Positions 7,588 to 12,745 of a stretch of 12,745 nt of DNA are shown piece after piece (the first letter of the stretch is position 1; every line of letters starts with the position of its first letter). The DNA lies in assembly GCA_016208845.1 (NCBI GenBank), contig JACQXH010000098.1, positions 1 through 12,745 on the forward strand, given 5' to 3'. The notes beneath the pieces are model-generated. The model ran no database searches, was not told the origin of the DNA, and was given only the letters and a program-made list of their open reading frames with translations. Source of the DNA: Nitrospirota bacterium. GTDB lineage: Bacteria; Nitrospirota; Thermodesulfovibrionia; UBA6902; BMS3Bbin08. The translations under genes and the position numbers were made by a program.

Positions 7588-8475
7588 TCAGTTCCTTCTT
7601 TTAAGGAGATATGTTGCTATTTCCCTTAAAGGCTCTGCTTTCGCGCCAAAACCTTTGAGCGCCTCAAGGGATTCCTCAACAAGCTGCTCAGCTTTTCTTA
7701 TCGATTCTTCCATGCCATATACTGAAGGATATGTGTTCTTGCCCCTTGCGGTATCTGCCCCGGGCGATTTACCCAGCTCCTCCTGAGTCCCTATTATATC
7801 AAGAATGTCATCAATAATCTGGAAGGCAAGGCCGATGTTTGTCCCATACTTTGTCAGGGAATTTAAAACAGATGGCGGTGCCGCAGCCATAAGGGCCCCG
7901 ATGCGGACAGATGCTTTTATAAGTGCGCCGGTTTTATGAGTATGGATATATAGCAAGTCTTTTTCTTTGATCCTTTTGCCTTCAAGCAGTATATCTGCTG
8001 CCTGGCCCCCGACCATGCCGTCTGCCCCGCAGGCCTGCGTCAACTCCACGATTATTTTGATCAGGATATCAGATTTTGCCGGGGAATTGCTTATTATTCC
8101 AAAGGCCTCTGTAAGAAGGGCGTCACCGGCAAGTATTGCCATGCCTTCGCCGAATACTCTGTGACTGGTCGGCTTGTTCCTCCTGAAATTATCATCATCC
8201 ATGGCAGGCAGGTCGTCATGGATAAGCGAATACGTATGTATTAACTCAAGGGAAGCGGCCACCGGCAGAATGCTCTTTGATCTGCCTCCTGCGGCCTCAT
8301 AACTTGCGATAGCAAGTATCGGCCTCAGCCTCTTGCCGCCGGCAAGCAAAGAGTATCCCATTGCTTTATACAGCCGGCTGGCCTGCGGTGGATTTGATTT
8401 CAATGCGGATAGGTATTCCTTGAGGAAACCATCCACAATTCTTTGTTTTTGCTTTAGATAAACCTTTAATTCCAT
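7588..8475 (-). CDS. ispA: Farnesyl-type polyprenyl diphosphate synthase
   Basis: Trans-isoprenyl diphosphate synthase of 295 aa that adds isopentenyl diphosphate to allylic diphosphates. Motifs: GGKRLRP (46-52) for substrate binding; first Asp-rich motif DDLPAMDDDNFRRNKPTSH (87-105), with the two-residue insertion between Asp residues typical of bacterial FPP synthases; GQAADI (157-162); KTGALI (181-186); second Asp-rich motif FQIIDDILD (218-226). The residues before the first motif (IHTYSLIHDD) include Tyr82 and Ser83, compatible with a C15 product, although a C20 product cannot be excluded. It is the first visible gene of the ispA-dxs pair; the xseB gene often found upstream is absent. No strong Shine-Dalgarno precedes the ATG at 8475, unlike most genes in this window. 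Confidence 0.94.
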   Translation of the reverse strand: MELKVYLKQKQRIVDGFLKEYLSALKSNPPQASRLYKAMGYSLLAGGKRLRPILAIASYEAAGGRSKSILPVAASLELIHTYSLIHDDLPAMDDDNFRRNKPTSHRVFGEGMAILAGDALLTEAFGIISNSPAKSDILIKIIVELTQACGADGMVGGQAADILLEGKRIKEKDLLYIHTHKTGALIKASVRIGALMAAAPPSVLNSLTKYGTNIGLAFQIIDDILDIIGTQEELGKSPGADTARGKNTYPSVYGMEESIRKAEQLVEESLEALKGFGAKAEPLREIATYLLKRRN

Positions 8476-9056
8476 ATTAATGATAAGTTCTAATCCGGGA
8501 AAAGTAATATCAAGAATTTACCACAGACTTGTCCGCCTGAGGCGGAGGGCACAGAGAACTGCACACAAAATTGACTTTTATTCTTTTATTATTTATGTCT
8601 TTCTCAGTGGACTCTGCGGTTTAATGCATTATCTGTGTCTAAATGCGCGCAAAGAGCAACAAACATATTCTTGCTTTTTGGCATTGATTAGTCAAGTGGT
8701 CTCAGAAAGTGCATTTAGCCACGGATCAGCACGGATGAAAACAGAGCTGTATGCCTGAGGCATGTAAACCTGACTGCGGTGGAAGCTAACCACTAAAAGA
8801 CAAAAACAAGTTTAGCCACGGAAAAACCCGCCTATCCACCAGGGCGGACAAGCCGGCCGGGCAGGCACAGATCTGCCTATCGGCAGGCTTAGATGACCTC
8901 TGGAAGAATAGTAAAAACAATTTAACCACGGATGAACACAGATGAAAACAGATGCATGCAAGACTGACGGAAGGGAGAATTAAAGAAAAATTGTAAATTG
9001 GAAATTGCAGTTTGTAAATTTCAAATTTACAGCCTTGGCGGGGCGGGCAGGGAAGG
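8476..9056. repeat. Repeat-filled intergenic region, no gene supported
   Basis: These 581 bases contain scattered members of the AGCCAC(A/G)GAT...CACAGATGAA family (near 8520, 8715, 8815 and 8927), the palindrome TCCGCC-TGA-GGCGGA (8532-8546), and a GC-rich 44-base repeat (8825-8868) that recurs at 10017-10060. An AT-rich self-complementary stretch follows at about 8989-9030 (AAATTGTAAATT/AAATTTACA). Short open frames here are made of repeat sequence and lack ribosome binding sites. The leader of ispA must begin in the right-to-left direction within this stretch, but I see no convincing promoter. Confidence 0.7.
8825..8868. repeat. 44-base repeat, copy 1
   Basis: It matches 10017-10060 at 43 of 44 positions (one C/A difference at 8857 versus 10049). 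Both copies directly follow AGCCAC-type sequence, contain CCACCAGGGCGGACAAGCCGG and end in GGGCAGGCAC. Both lie downstream of an integron-integrase 3' end on the - strand. Confidence 0.9.
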
Positions 9057-9131
9057 GTAATAAATATCGTAAAGGCTGTCAAGCGGGCTTTTGGGGGTGT
9101 TCTACATGTCTCTTATAACATGAATATATAT
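9057..9131 (-). pseudogene. Degenerate 3' fragment of a second integron integrase gene
   Basis: Read on the - strand from 9131, this stretch translates as IYIHVIRDM, stop, NTPKSPLDSLYD. The intact integrase ends IYTHVLRDMSNAPKSPLDSLYN, so the fragment keeps the end of the tyrosine-recombinase box, including the Tyr position, and the variable tail. A TAG replaces the Ser codon. DNA similarity runs from about 9069 to 9131 against about 10144 to 10206 and stops exactly at the TAA of the toxin gene. It is a relic of an integrase copy whose 5' part is gone or was replaced by the toxin-antitoxin pair. Confidence 0.8.
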
Positions 9132-9520
9132 TATTCTCCAGCCTCTATCAATCCTGATATTTCTCTTAGTATCTGATCAAATGCAGGTTTTTGGGCAGGC
9201 AATATTTTTTCAGGTGAATGCTTATGTTCAGGATAAGTAGACACTTTTTTTGCTTGCGGGTCCAACGCATTGTCATACCGGAAGATCAGGACATCATCCT
9301 TTGTCAAATAGCTGTACCCATATTTCAAGATATTAACATCTTCAGATTTAAAGACAATAAATTCCTTTAAATGCAATTTTGAACCGTTGATGAATGTAAG
9401 TATTCCTGTTAAATATGCGGAGTTTGGAGGACGTTCTTCAAATGACAGGTTCTGAGACTCCAAATAAGGGTTTGCTGCAAATATATTAAGAAGCTCATTA
9501 AGATAATCCTTTATTTGCAT
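9131..9520 (-). CDS. tumE: TumE-like toxin (DUF6516 family) of a toxin-antitoxin pair
   Basis: Small protein of 129 aa. The C-terminal half has the signature I associate with the TumE/DUF6516 toxin family: a hydrophobic strand LKEFIVFKSEDVN, KYGYSYL (66-72), FRYDNA (80-85), then YPEHKH (96-101) with two histidines, followed by a helix. The mechanism is not known to me; the conserved Arg, Tyr, Asp and His residues would suit a nuclease-like site, which is inference. The start ATG at 9520 overlaps the end of the upstream small gene by ten bases, the usual antitoxin-then-toxin coupling. The stop codon (9131-9133) abuts the integrase fragment. Base composition is more AT-rich than dxs/ispA, in keeping with acquired DNA. 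Confidence 0.7.
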   Translation of the reverse strand: MQIKDYLNELLNIFAANPYLESQNLSFEERPPNSAYLTGILTFINGSKLHLKEFIVFKSEDVNILKYGYSYLTKDDVLIFRYDNALDPQAKKVSTYPEHKHSPEKILPAQKPAFDQILREISGLIEAGE

Positions 9521-9801
9521 ATCTCGACTGATTCAAGTTCCTTAAGTTCAGCTTCAATATGCCGTGATATTTCTATCTCGCCTTCAAGTTCGATAAGCTG
9601 CATGTCATTGGCTTCAGTATGTTCAACTTCGCCCTTTAAGAGCTTATTGACATCAACGTCCAGACTCTCTGCCATTTTGGCAATCTTTTCTCTGGTTATT
9701 ATGAGGGTCTCCATAAGAATACGCTTTTCTCTATCCAGGGCGTTCTTTAAAAGGGGAATAACTATATCAGGGGAATTGCTTTTTAAAGATATTGTCTGCA
9801 T
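9511..9801 (-). CDS. tumA: TumA-like antitoxin partner
   Basis: I place the start at 9801 (MQTISLKSNSPDIV), because AGGAGG lies eight bases upstream on the - strand (9810-9815). A longer frame starting at 9837 would include the Shine-Dalgarno itself. The protein of 96 aa has a short N-terminal beta-like part and a long charged helix (about 15-60) with KNALDREKRILMETLIITRE, then an acidic Glu-rich end. That is a common shape for antitoxins that neutralise the partner with a helical tail. Acidic pI, small size, position before the DUF6516 gene and the ten-base overlap all support the antitoxin role. No obvious helix-turn-helix or ribbon-helix-helix is visible, so autoregulation is uncertain. 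Family assignment rests mainly on context. Confidence 0.65.
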   Translation of the reverse strand: MQTISLKSNSPDIVIPLLKNALDREKRILMETLIITREKIAKMAESLDVDVNKLLKGEVEHTEANDMQLIELEGEIEISRHIEAELKELESVEICK

Positions 9802-9857
9802 ATTCAACACCTCCTCTTGCTGCAAATATTTTACCATATAAAACTTCTATTTATTCT

Positions 9858-9887
9858 ATTATGAAAGATAATTTTATTTTCTATCAA
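9858..9887 (-). promoter_or_regulatory. Predicted sigma-70 promoter for the toxin-antitoxin pair
   Basis: On the - strand TTGATA (9882-9887) is followed after 18 bases by CATAAT (9858-9863). The start would fall near 9850, about 50 bases before the antitoxin ATG. It is the best match in the AT-rich leader. A TAAAAT at about 9830 is an alternative -10 without a good -35. Confidence 0.5.
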
Positions 9888-10122
9888 AATATTCCAAAAA
9901 AATTACTAAAAATCCAGCGGGCTCTTCAGCTTTCTGTAATCCGCGTAACCCGGAAAATGCATTTCAAGAGACCACAGAGAACATAAAGAGCATTTAGCCA
10001 CAGATTAACACAGATGAACCCGCCTATCCACCAGGGCGGACAAGCCGGACGGGCAGGCACGATGCCTGACGGCAGGGTGCAAAACGAATTGAAAGTACGG
10101 GAAGGGAATAAGTCTGAACGGG
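9888..10122. repeat. Repeat-bearing spacer downstream of the integrase gene
   Basis: No gene is supported here. An AT-rich part (9888-9912) is followed by ACCACAGAG and AGCCACAGATTAACACAGATG (9971-10016, members of the dispersed family) and then the second copy of the 44-base repeat (10017-10060). GGGAAGGGAATA near 10099 is also found, nearly identical, at 9051 beside the integrase relic, so the similarity between the two loci extends beyond the coding end. Confidence 0.65.
10017..10060. repeat. 44-base repeat, copy 2
   Basis: Second copy of the repeat at 8825-8868, differing at one base (A at 10049). It lies about 60 bases beyond the stop codon of the intact integrase, preceded by an AGCCACAGAT...CACAGATG unit. 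Confidence 0.9.
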
Positions 10123-11418
10123 TTATAAAGCAACAGATTTGTTGTAAAGACTGTCAAGCGGGCTTTTGGGGGCGTTCGACATGTCCCTTAAAACGTGAGT
10201 ATATATCATGGTGGTCTCGACATTCTTGTGGCCCAGCAGTTCCTGCACCTCCCGGATATTGACCCCGTTCATTAATAAATGTGTGGCAAAACTGTGCCTT
10301 AGGGTATGCACTGATGCATGTTTAGGGATGCCTGCCTTCATGACGGCGTTTTTTACGGCGGTCTGAATCGCCTTATCGCTTATATGATGCCGTGCTATCC
10401 TGCCGCTTCGTGGATCTACAGAGAGTTTGGCAGAGGGGAAGACATACTGCCAGGCCCATTCTCTCCCTGCTTTCGGATACTTGCGCCTTAAGGCATCGGG
10501 AAGCAGCACTTCTCCATATCCGGCTGAAAGGTCTTTATCATGCAGCTCTTTCACACGGCTCAGGTGCTCTTGCAGCCGCTGCCTGACAGCAGACGGAAGA
10601 ACTGTAGAACGGTCTTTGTCGCCTTTTCCGCTTCTGACGAAAACAGTATTTGAATCAAAATCAATATCCTTCACCCTCAGGCGGGCCAGCTCCATGAGAC
10701 GAAGGCCGGCGCCATAGATCAATTCGGCAATTAACCGGCTCCTGCCGGTCATCTGGTCAAAGAGCCTTTCTATTTCCTCAACTGAAAACACGACCGGCAG
10801 TTTCTGCCCGCGCTTTGCGCGCACCGTGCTGCCCAGGTCGCTGGTATCTTTGCTGAGCACATTGCGGAAAAGGAACAGAAGCGCATTGAACGCCTGATTT
10901 TGCGTGGACGAAGAAACCCTTTGCTTCAGGGCGAGGTGGCTCAGGAAGTTCCTGAAGTCCTCTGTTGACAGATCGGCGATCTTTCTCTTATCTGACCCAA
11001 GGGCATATGAGAAGAATCTCTCTATCCACTGAAGGTACGTCCGTTCTGTGCTGTAGGAATAATGTTTAAGCCTGATCAGTCGCCTGGTCTCCTTGATTGT
11101 CCCGGGAATATTTGATGGGACAATGCCAGCCGGTGCCTTGCCTGTTGCGCCAAGAAAGTGGAAATAATAAAGTCTTATCGCATCGTCGGCCTGACGATGC
11201 TGCCATTCGAGGATGCGCTTGTCTGATCTCAGGCTTTCAAGAAACTCCAGGACTGCCGGCTCCCTGAACTCTGCAGCTGACACATCGCGCTTTCTTGCAT
11301 AGTCAAGAAATCTGCTTACCCAATACGCATAAAAGGGCGCATTTTTTTCCGGCACGAGCTTCTTGTCAAGGAGATAGCCCTGAAACTCAGGCAGCACTTT
11401 ATCGGCATAATTAGACAT
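10123..11418 (-). CDS. intI: Integron integrase (tyrosine recombinase) with N-terminal extension
   Basis: Site-specific tyrosine recombinase that inserts and excises gene cassettes at attI and attC sites. The catalytic set is complete: Arg240 (GAGLRLME), Lys266 (GKGDKD), His371 and Arg374 (HTLRHSFATHLL), His397 (LLGHKN) and Tyr406 (TMIYTHVL). The integron-specific extra segment lies between the two boxes: YGEVLLPDALRRKYPKAGRE, WAWQYVFP and DPRSG...RHHISDKAIQTAV (about 301-355), which separates IntI from XerC/D. The core-binding domain is at about 112-190 (HYSYSTERTYLQWIERFF, STQNQAFNALLFLFRNVL). At 431 aa it is about 95 residues longer than IntI1 (337). The extra N-terminal part (about 10-90) has another helical domain resembling a SAM-like DNA-binding fold. 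The start at 11418 is the first ATG after the promoter-operator. It is divergent from the cassettes, the classic layout. Confidence 0.95.
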   Translation of the reverse strand: MSNYADKVLPEFQGYLLDKKLVPEKNAPFYAYWVSRFLDYARKRDVSAAEFREPAVLEFLESLRSDKRILEWQHRQADDAIRLYYFHFLGATGKAPAGIVPSNIPGTIKETRRLIRLKHYSYSTERTYLQWIERFFSYALGSDKRKIADLSTEDFRNFLSHLALKQRVSSSTQNQAFNALLFLFRNVLSKDTSDLGSTVRAKRGQKLPVVFSVEEIERLFDQMTGRSRLIAELIYGAGLRLMELARLRVKDIDFDSNTVFVRSGKGDKDRSTVLPSAVRQRLQEHLSRVKELHDKDLSAGYGEVLLPDALRRKYPKAGREWAWQYVFPSAKLSVDPRSGRIARHHISDKAIQTAVKNAVMKAGIPKHASVHTLRHSFATHLLMNGVNIREVQELLGHKNVETTMIYTHVLRDMSNAPKSPLDSLYNKSVAL

Positions 11419-11426
11419 ATTTATCT

Positions 11427-11449
11427 TACTATACGACTATCGTATAGTA
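11427..11449. promoter_or_regulatory. Perfect 10-3-10 palindromic operator at the intI start
   Basis: The arms TACTATACGA (11427-11436) and TCGTATAGTA (11440-11449) are exact inverted repeats around CTA. The right edge lies next to the predicted -10 of intI and the left edge is eight bases from the ATG, so a bound protein would block transcription start. Many integron integrases are controlled by LexA at this place. The motif is not the E. coli CTGT-N8-ACAG box, so the regulator is unknown; a lineage-specific LexA is one candidate. Confidence 0.75.
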
Positions 11450-11452
11450 GCC

Positions 11453-11481
11453 ATATTATCATAAATTAAGATATATCTCAA
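11453..11481 (-). promoter_or_regulatory. Predicted intI promoter
   Basis: On the - strand TTGAGA (11476-11481), a 17-base spacer and TAATAT (11453-11458). The expected start at about 11446 lies inside the 10-3-10 palindrome. Confidence 0.65.
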
Positions 11482-11515
11482 ATAAATATCTGTTAATTTA
11501 CATATAATTTTTCTC

Positions 11516-11544
11516 TTGAAAAAGTGTATTTAATGTGATATATA
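11516..11544 (+). promoter_or_regulatory. Predicted cassette promoter (Pc-like)
   Basis: TTGAAA (11516-11521), 17 bases, TATATA (11539-11544), facing the cassette array. The start would be near 11551, upstream of the attI crossover point and about 58 bases before the first cassette gene. This fits a Pc lying between intI and attI. AT-rich DNA gives chance matches, so this is moderate evidence. Confidence 0.6.
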
Positions 11545-11549
11545 TTAGC

Positions 11550-11592
11550 ATGTCGGTATAAACCAGAAATTCTGATATTAAATGTTATACGT
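11550..11592 (+). other. Probable attI region with cassette junction at 11584/11585
   Basis: The boundary between platform and first cassette can be set by the R' sequence GTTATAC (11584-11590; consensus GTTRRRY, one mismatch), cut after the G. Support is that GTTATACGT (11584-11592) is the exact reverse complement of ACGTATAAC (12475-12483), the R'' end of this cassette's attC, as expected when the free circle rejoins. The left limit of attI is arbitrary; its other integrase-binding repeats cannot be placed with confidence. Confidence 0.7.
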
Positions 11593-11608
11593 TTAGGATG
11601 GATACGGC

Positions 11609-12022
11609 ATGAGATATAGTTTCATACTATTAATGTTCATTGGACTATTATTTATTGGATGTGCTTCGACGGCACCGCTGCCAACTACTCTGAATATTGT
11701 TCCCCCTTCATCTGATGTTCCCTCCGAAATAGCAGCATTTTCTGGAAAATGGGAAGGAAGATTTTATGGTGGAGTTGATATTGCTCTGGTTGTCGAAAAA
11801 GTTAATGTAGAGAATGCAGATATTATTGTTAGCATGGGTGGCATTGCAGGATGGTATCAGTATATGAAAGCCAAAGTTATTTCTGGACCTGCGCTCTATG
11901 CCGTTTCAACCGGAGGGAATACAATCACTTTCAGCATGAAAAGCAATAATGAACTCTATATCGTGACTGAAGAAAAAGTAACTGGTTCAAAATCAAAAGG
12001 GGAATTATCCCGATCAAAATAG
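11609..12022 (+). CDS. Cassette-borne lipoprotein, paralogue A
   Basis: Predicted lipoprotein of 137 aa with the lipobox LLFIGC (Cys18), then a Pro-rich linker (APLPTTLNIVPPSSDVP) and a small beta-rich domain. It shares with the next gene the pattern P-P-S-x-D-V-P, AFSGxWxGxxxG, a D-x-x-L-x-V-E strand, ADIIxSxG, KAKV.SGP.L and T.F.M..NN.L. I know similar short lipocalin-like or beta-barrel-like secreted proteins from cassettes but no function. A weak AGGA (11595-11598) lies ten bases before the ATG. The C-terminus (SKSKGELSRSK) does not match the paralogue, whereas the +1 frame just downstream reads IPIKIVMKG, closer to the paralogue's MTVTMEK. A one-base loss near the AAAAGGGG run at 11995-12002 may therefore have altered the end. 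Confidence 0.75.
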   Translation: MRYSFILLMFIGLLFIGCASTAPLPTTLNIVPPSSDVPSEIAAFSGKWEGRFYGGVDIALVVEKVNVENADIIVSMGGIAGWYQYMKAKVISGPALYAVSTGGNTITFSMKSNNELYIVTEEKVTGSKSKGELSRSK

Positions 12023-12041
12023 TAATGAAAGGGCTTATGAA

Positions 12042-12470
12042 ATGGATATAAGTTTAAAAACAATATTGATACTCTTTATTAGCTTGAACGTGATTGGCTG
12101 CATGTCGGCTCCGCTACCACGAGATGTTACTATTATTCCACCGTCTCCGGATGTTCCACCTAATGTTTCCGCATTTTCTGGAAGTTGGCAAGGCAAGTGG
12201 GGAGGCAGTCTTGACGGGAAGCTTATTGTAGAACGCATTGATTCTAAAACTGCTGACATAATAATTAGTTGGGGGGCGATGTCCGGTGTTGATAGGGGCT
12301 ATTTAAAAGCAAAAGTTCCTGTACTCTCTGGCCCGACGTTGGAATACGAAGATAATATAAACAAGTGGACATTCCGAATGAATAATAATCTTAGAAGTAT
12401 CGAAGGCGAGATTTTAGAGAAAGCCGTCAGTTCAAAGATGACTGTTACGATGGAGAAGATTAAAAATTAA
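12042..12470 (+). CDS. Cassette-borne lipoprotein, paralogue B
   Basis: Predicted lipoprotein of 142 aa, lipobox NVIGC (Cys20), then APLPRDVTIIPPSPDVPPNVSAFSG (linker to domain, given in part) and a beta-rich domain: GSWQGKWGGSLDGKLIVERI, ADIIISWGAMSGV, KAKVPVLSGPTLEY, KWTFRMNNNL and a final strand MTVTMEKIKN. The F-x-G-x-W-x-G-K-W-x-G start and VE-x-I ... SWG pattern suggests a small extracytoplasmic ligand-binding or barrel-like fold; the function is unknown. AAAGGG (12028-12033) lies eight bases before the ATG. It sits immediately after its paralogue in the same cassette and 4 bases before the attC, so it is a complete cassette gene. The pair arose by duplication before or after capture; the divergence is large, so the duplication is not recent. 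Confidence 0.8.
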   Translation: MDISLKTILILFISLNVIGCMSAPLPRDVTIIPPSPDVPPNVSAFSGSWQGKWGGSLDGKLIVERIDSKTADIIISWGAMSGVDRGYLKAKVPVLSGPTLEYEDNINKWTFRMNNNLRSIEGEILEKAVSSKMTVTMEKIKN

Positions 12471-12474
12471 AATT

Positions 12475-12610
12475 ACGTATAACAAGTCGTTGGACATGAA
12501 TGCAGACCACAGGCCACTTTTACAGACTGATTATGACTTATGGTATTCAAGATGGTTTCTTGCTCTTCTAAGTCATTCGGTGGTCTGCATCAGTCAACTT
12601 TACGTTATCA
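12475..12610 (+). other. attC recombination site (long, VCR-like hairpin)
   Basis: R'' GTATAAC (12477-12483) and R' GTTATCA (12604-12610) flank a long imperfect palindrome of about 134 bases, in the upper part of the attC size range. L'' GTTGGAC (12489-12495) pairs with L' GTCAAC (12593-12598), leaving one unpaired G that would be an extrahelical base. ATGCAGACCAC (12500-12510) pairs exactly with GTGGTCTGCAT (12580-12590), ATGACTTA (12533-12540) with TAAGTCAT (12569-12576), and CAAGA (12548-12552) with TCTTG (12558-12562). Crossover is predicted after G12604. Confidence 0.88.
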
Positions 12611-12745
12611 ATTACAAAGAATGACTATTGAGCGATAGATATCGTTAGGCCATATTGAACTATAAAATTATAGACATTAAATGATTATATCAATCGGTAT
12701 TATTTTAATTGTTTTCGGGATAGTGTGTATTCTTTGGGGTGACAA
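12605..12745 (+). mobile_element. Second integron cassette, 5' end only
   Basis: DNA to the right of the attC crossover belongs to the next cassette. It begins TTATCAATT, so its own attC, beyond the window, should start with an R'' ending in AATTGATAAC. A perfect R' consensus GTTAGGC lies at 12644-12650, only 40 bases in. Confidence 0.7.
12681..12745 (+). CDS. Start of a small membrane or exported protein in the second cassette (partial)
   Basis: An ATG at 12681 opens a frame to the window edge with a strongly hydrophobic N-terminus (MIISIGIILIVFGIVCILWGD), so a transmembrane segment or signal peptide. No clear Shine-Dalgarno precedes it, and only 21 codons are visible. Its position and orientation in a cassette support it; the family cannot be named. 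Confidence 0.45.
   Translation, partial: MIISIGIILIVFGIVCILWGD

Larger units (their letters stand above)
11585..12604 (+). mobile_element. First integron gene cassette (two genes plus attC)
   Basis: The cassette runs from TTATAC at 11585 to the G at 12604, 1020 bases. It holds two paralogous lipoprotein genes with 19 bases between them and no attC in between, so they move as one unit. Most cassettes carry a single gene. Both genes point away from intI, in the direction of the predicted Pc, and the cassette is more AT-rich than the housekeeping genes. Confidence 0.8.

Noticed and set aside
8480..8758. 92-codon open frame on the + strand
   Set aside because: It consists of CACAGA-type repeat sequence, has no Shine-Dalgarno and no recognisable protein pattern.
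8786..9082. 98-codon open frame on the - strand
   Set aside because: It spans several repeat units and the integrase relic in another frame; low-complexity, no start signal.
8476..10122. CRISPR array suggested by repeated CACAGAT units
   Set aside because: Units are of unequal length and spacing, and differ in orientation and sequence; there are no regular spacers and no cas genes.
10014..10262. 82-codon open frame on the + strand
   Set aside because: Its first part is the 44-base repeat and its second part is antisense to the integrase end.
12022..12042. attC between the two cassette lipoprotein genes
   Set aside because: Only 19 bases separate them, with no R or L boxes and no palindrome; the single attC is after the second gene.

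Overview
The window looks like chromosome from an uncultured anaerobic or microaerophilic bacterium, probably Nitrospirota or a deltaproteobacterial (Desulfobacterota-like) lineage. That placement is an inference from the protein families, the strong AGGAGG ribosome binding sites, and the many dispersed palindromic repeats of the GTCATTCC...GGAATGAC and AGCCACAGAT...CACAGAT types. No rRNA or tRNA gene is visible.

Left part (1-5359, + strand): an envelope and sulfur cluster. In order it holds the C-terminal end of an RND/MMPL (HAE3-type) exporter broken by a frameshift, a secreted rhodanese, a small unknown protein whose reading frame contains a palindromic repeat, a YeeE/YedE sulfur-compound permease, a periplasmic LolA-like protein that appears shortened at its N-terminus, and an outer-membrane beta-barrel protein. 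MMPL, LolA-like and barrel proteins are a common trio. Here a sulfur module (rhodanese, unknown protein, YeeE/YedE) sits between its members. Most genes are closely spaced or overlap, which suggests one operon.

Middle (5360-8475): a convergent repeat-filled gap, then ispA and dxs on the - strand, one base apart. They encode farnesyl-type prenyl diphosphate synthase and DXP synthase of the non-mevalonate isoprenoid pathway.

8476-10122: a repeat-rich accessory segment. It holds a TumA/TumE-type toxin-antitoxin pair (- strand) and a degenerate 3' fragment of a second integron integrase gene. A 44-bp repeat with one mismatch occurs downstream of both the fragment and the intact integrase gene.

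Right part (10123-12745): the left end of a chromosomal integron. An intact integron integrase of 431 aa has an N-terminal extension of about 100 residues. It is transcribed leftward from a promoter whose predicted start lies in a perfect 10-3-10 palindrome. A rightward promoter resembling a cassette promoter (Pc) faces the array. The first cassette can be delimited from sequence: it starts at 11585 and ends at 12604. It carries two paralogous lipoprotein genes and ends in a long attC hairpin. The cassette start is complementary over 9 bases to its own attC R'' box, as expected for a circularised cassette. A second cassette starts at 12605 and leaves the window.
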